Source: Pseudomonadota bacterium (GTDB lineage Bacteria > Myxococcota_A > Polyangia > Polyangiales > Polyangiaceae). Taken from it: a stretch of DNA of 64,000 nucleotides. The position numbers were made by a program, and so were the translations under genes. This document shows positions 63,898 to 64,000 of the stretch, piece by piece. The stretch covers positions 1-64,000 of the forward strand of contig JAFAER010000041.1 of assembly GCA_023423895.1 (NCBI GenBank), written 5' to 3'. The notes under the pieces were generated by a model, which worked only from the letters and a program-made list of their open reading frames with translations, was not told the origin of the DNA and searched no databases. Every line of letters starts with the position of its first letter. The first letter of the stretch is position 1.

Positions 63898-64000
63898 ATG
63901 CGCAAGCTCGTCCTTGGTATTGCCTTCGTTGCGACGGTCTTCGCCGCCGGCTGCAAACACCCGGGCTCCCAGAAGCTCGAGGGTCGCTGGAAGGGCCAGA
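63898..64000 (+). CDS. Lipoprotein, N-terminal part (runs off the window)
   Basis: Only 34 residues are in the window. ATG 63898 opens a lipoprotein signal peptide (LVLGIAFVATVFAAGC, Cys19) followed by KHPGSQKLEGRW. It is divergent from the membrane-anchored kinase. The rest of the protein cannot be judged. Confidence 0.65.
   Translation, partial: MRKLVLGIAFVATVFAAGCKHPGSQKLEGRWKGQ

Overview
The window is GC-rich, densely packed bacterial chromosome. Most of the roughly 58 genes follow each other with overlapping stop and start codons. The gene content points to a myxobacterium (Myxococcota, probably Polyangiales or a Labilithrix-like relative): about fifteen predicted lipoproteins with Cys lipoboxes, three Hanks-type Ser/Thr kinases, PEGA, dockerin, cohesin and SUMF1/FGE-like domains, delta-60 repeats, a MYXO-CTERM-like tail and a RAYT-type transposase. 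This placement is inferred from gene content, not from a marker-gene comparison. No tRNA, rRNA, CRISPR array or prophage was seen.

Layout. 0-7.2 kb: a surface beta-helix protein, a Gfo/Idh/MocA oxidoreductase and a plus-strand GNAT / acyl carrier protein / AMP-ligase / PLP-decarboxylase operon that resembles the accessory enzymes of exosortase-A loci. 7.2-11.1 kb: a response regulator, asd, and a kinase fused to a receiver domain. 11.3-21.3 kb: very large lipoproteins, including one whose esterase fold looks circularly permuted and two SUMF1/FGE-domain lipoproteins. 21.3-24.5 kb (minus): a sigma factor, a kinase with an anti-sigma-type zinc motif, and a TPR/PEGA protein. 24.6-26.9 kb (minus): a folE-like gene, an SDR, a LON-domain protein and a Rieske protein. 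27.1-29.6 kb (plus): an M1-type peptidase with a C-terminal dockerin, overlapped by a cohesin-domain lipoprotein. 29.7-34.6 kb: a TetR regulator, an EEP-fold lipoprotein preceded by a paired operator, a delta-60 repeat lipoprotein and small lipoproteins. 34.7-38.1 kb (minus): one overlapping transport operon with both MlaE-type and FtsX-type permeases.

38.2-42.3 kb: cysS, a RAYT transposase flanked by short repeats, and an acyl-CoA dehydrogenase. 43-47.6 kb: lipoproteins around a NarL/DesK-type two-component pair. 47.6-52.8 kb: a LysR gene divergent from leuABCD, with a clear LysR box between them; LeuA lacks the regulatory domain. 52.9-54.9 kb: a repeat beta-propeller lipoprotein. 55-57.2 kb: dnaA with a candidate oriC upstream. 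57.3-64 kb: an outer-membrane protein, miaE in an operon with two uncharacterised genes, a thioesterase, a membrane-anchored kinase and the start of another lipoprotein.

The best candidates for something undescribed are the dockerin-peptidase/cohesin-lipoprotein pair, the apparently permuted esterase, the sigma factor/zinc-motif kinase/PEGA module, and the exosortase-type triad without a visible exosortase. Start codons were chosen by signal peptide, overlap and ribosome-binding context, so several differ from the longest open frame.
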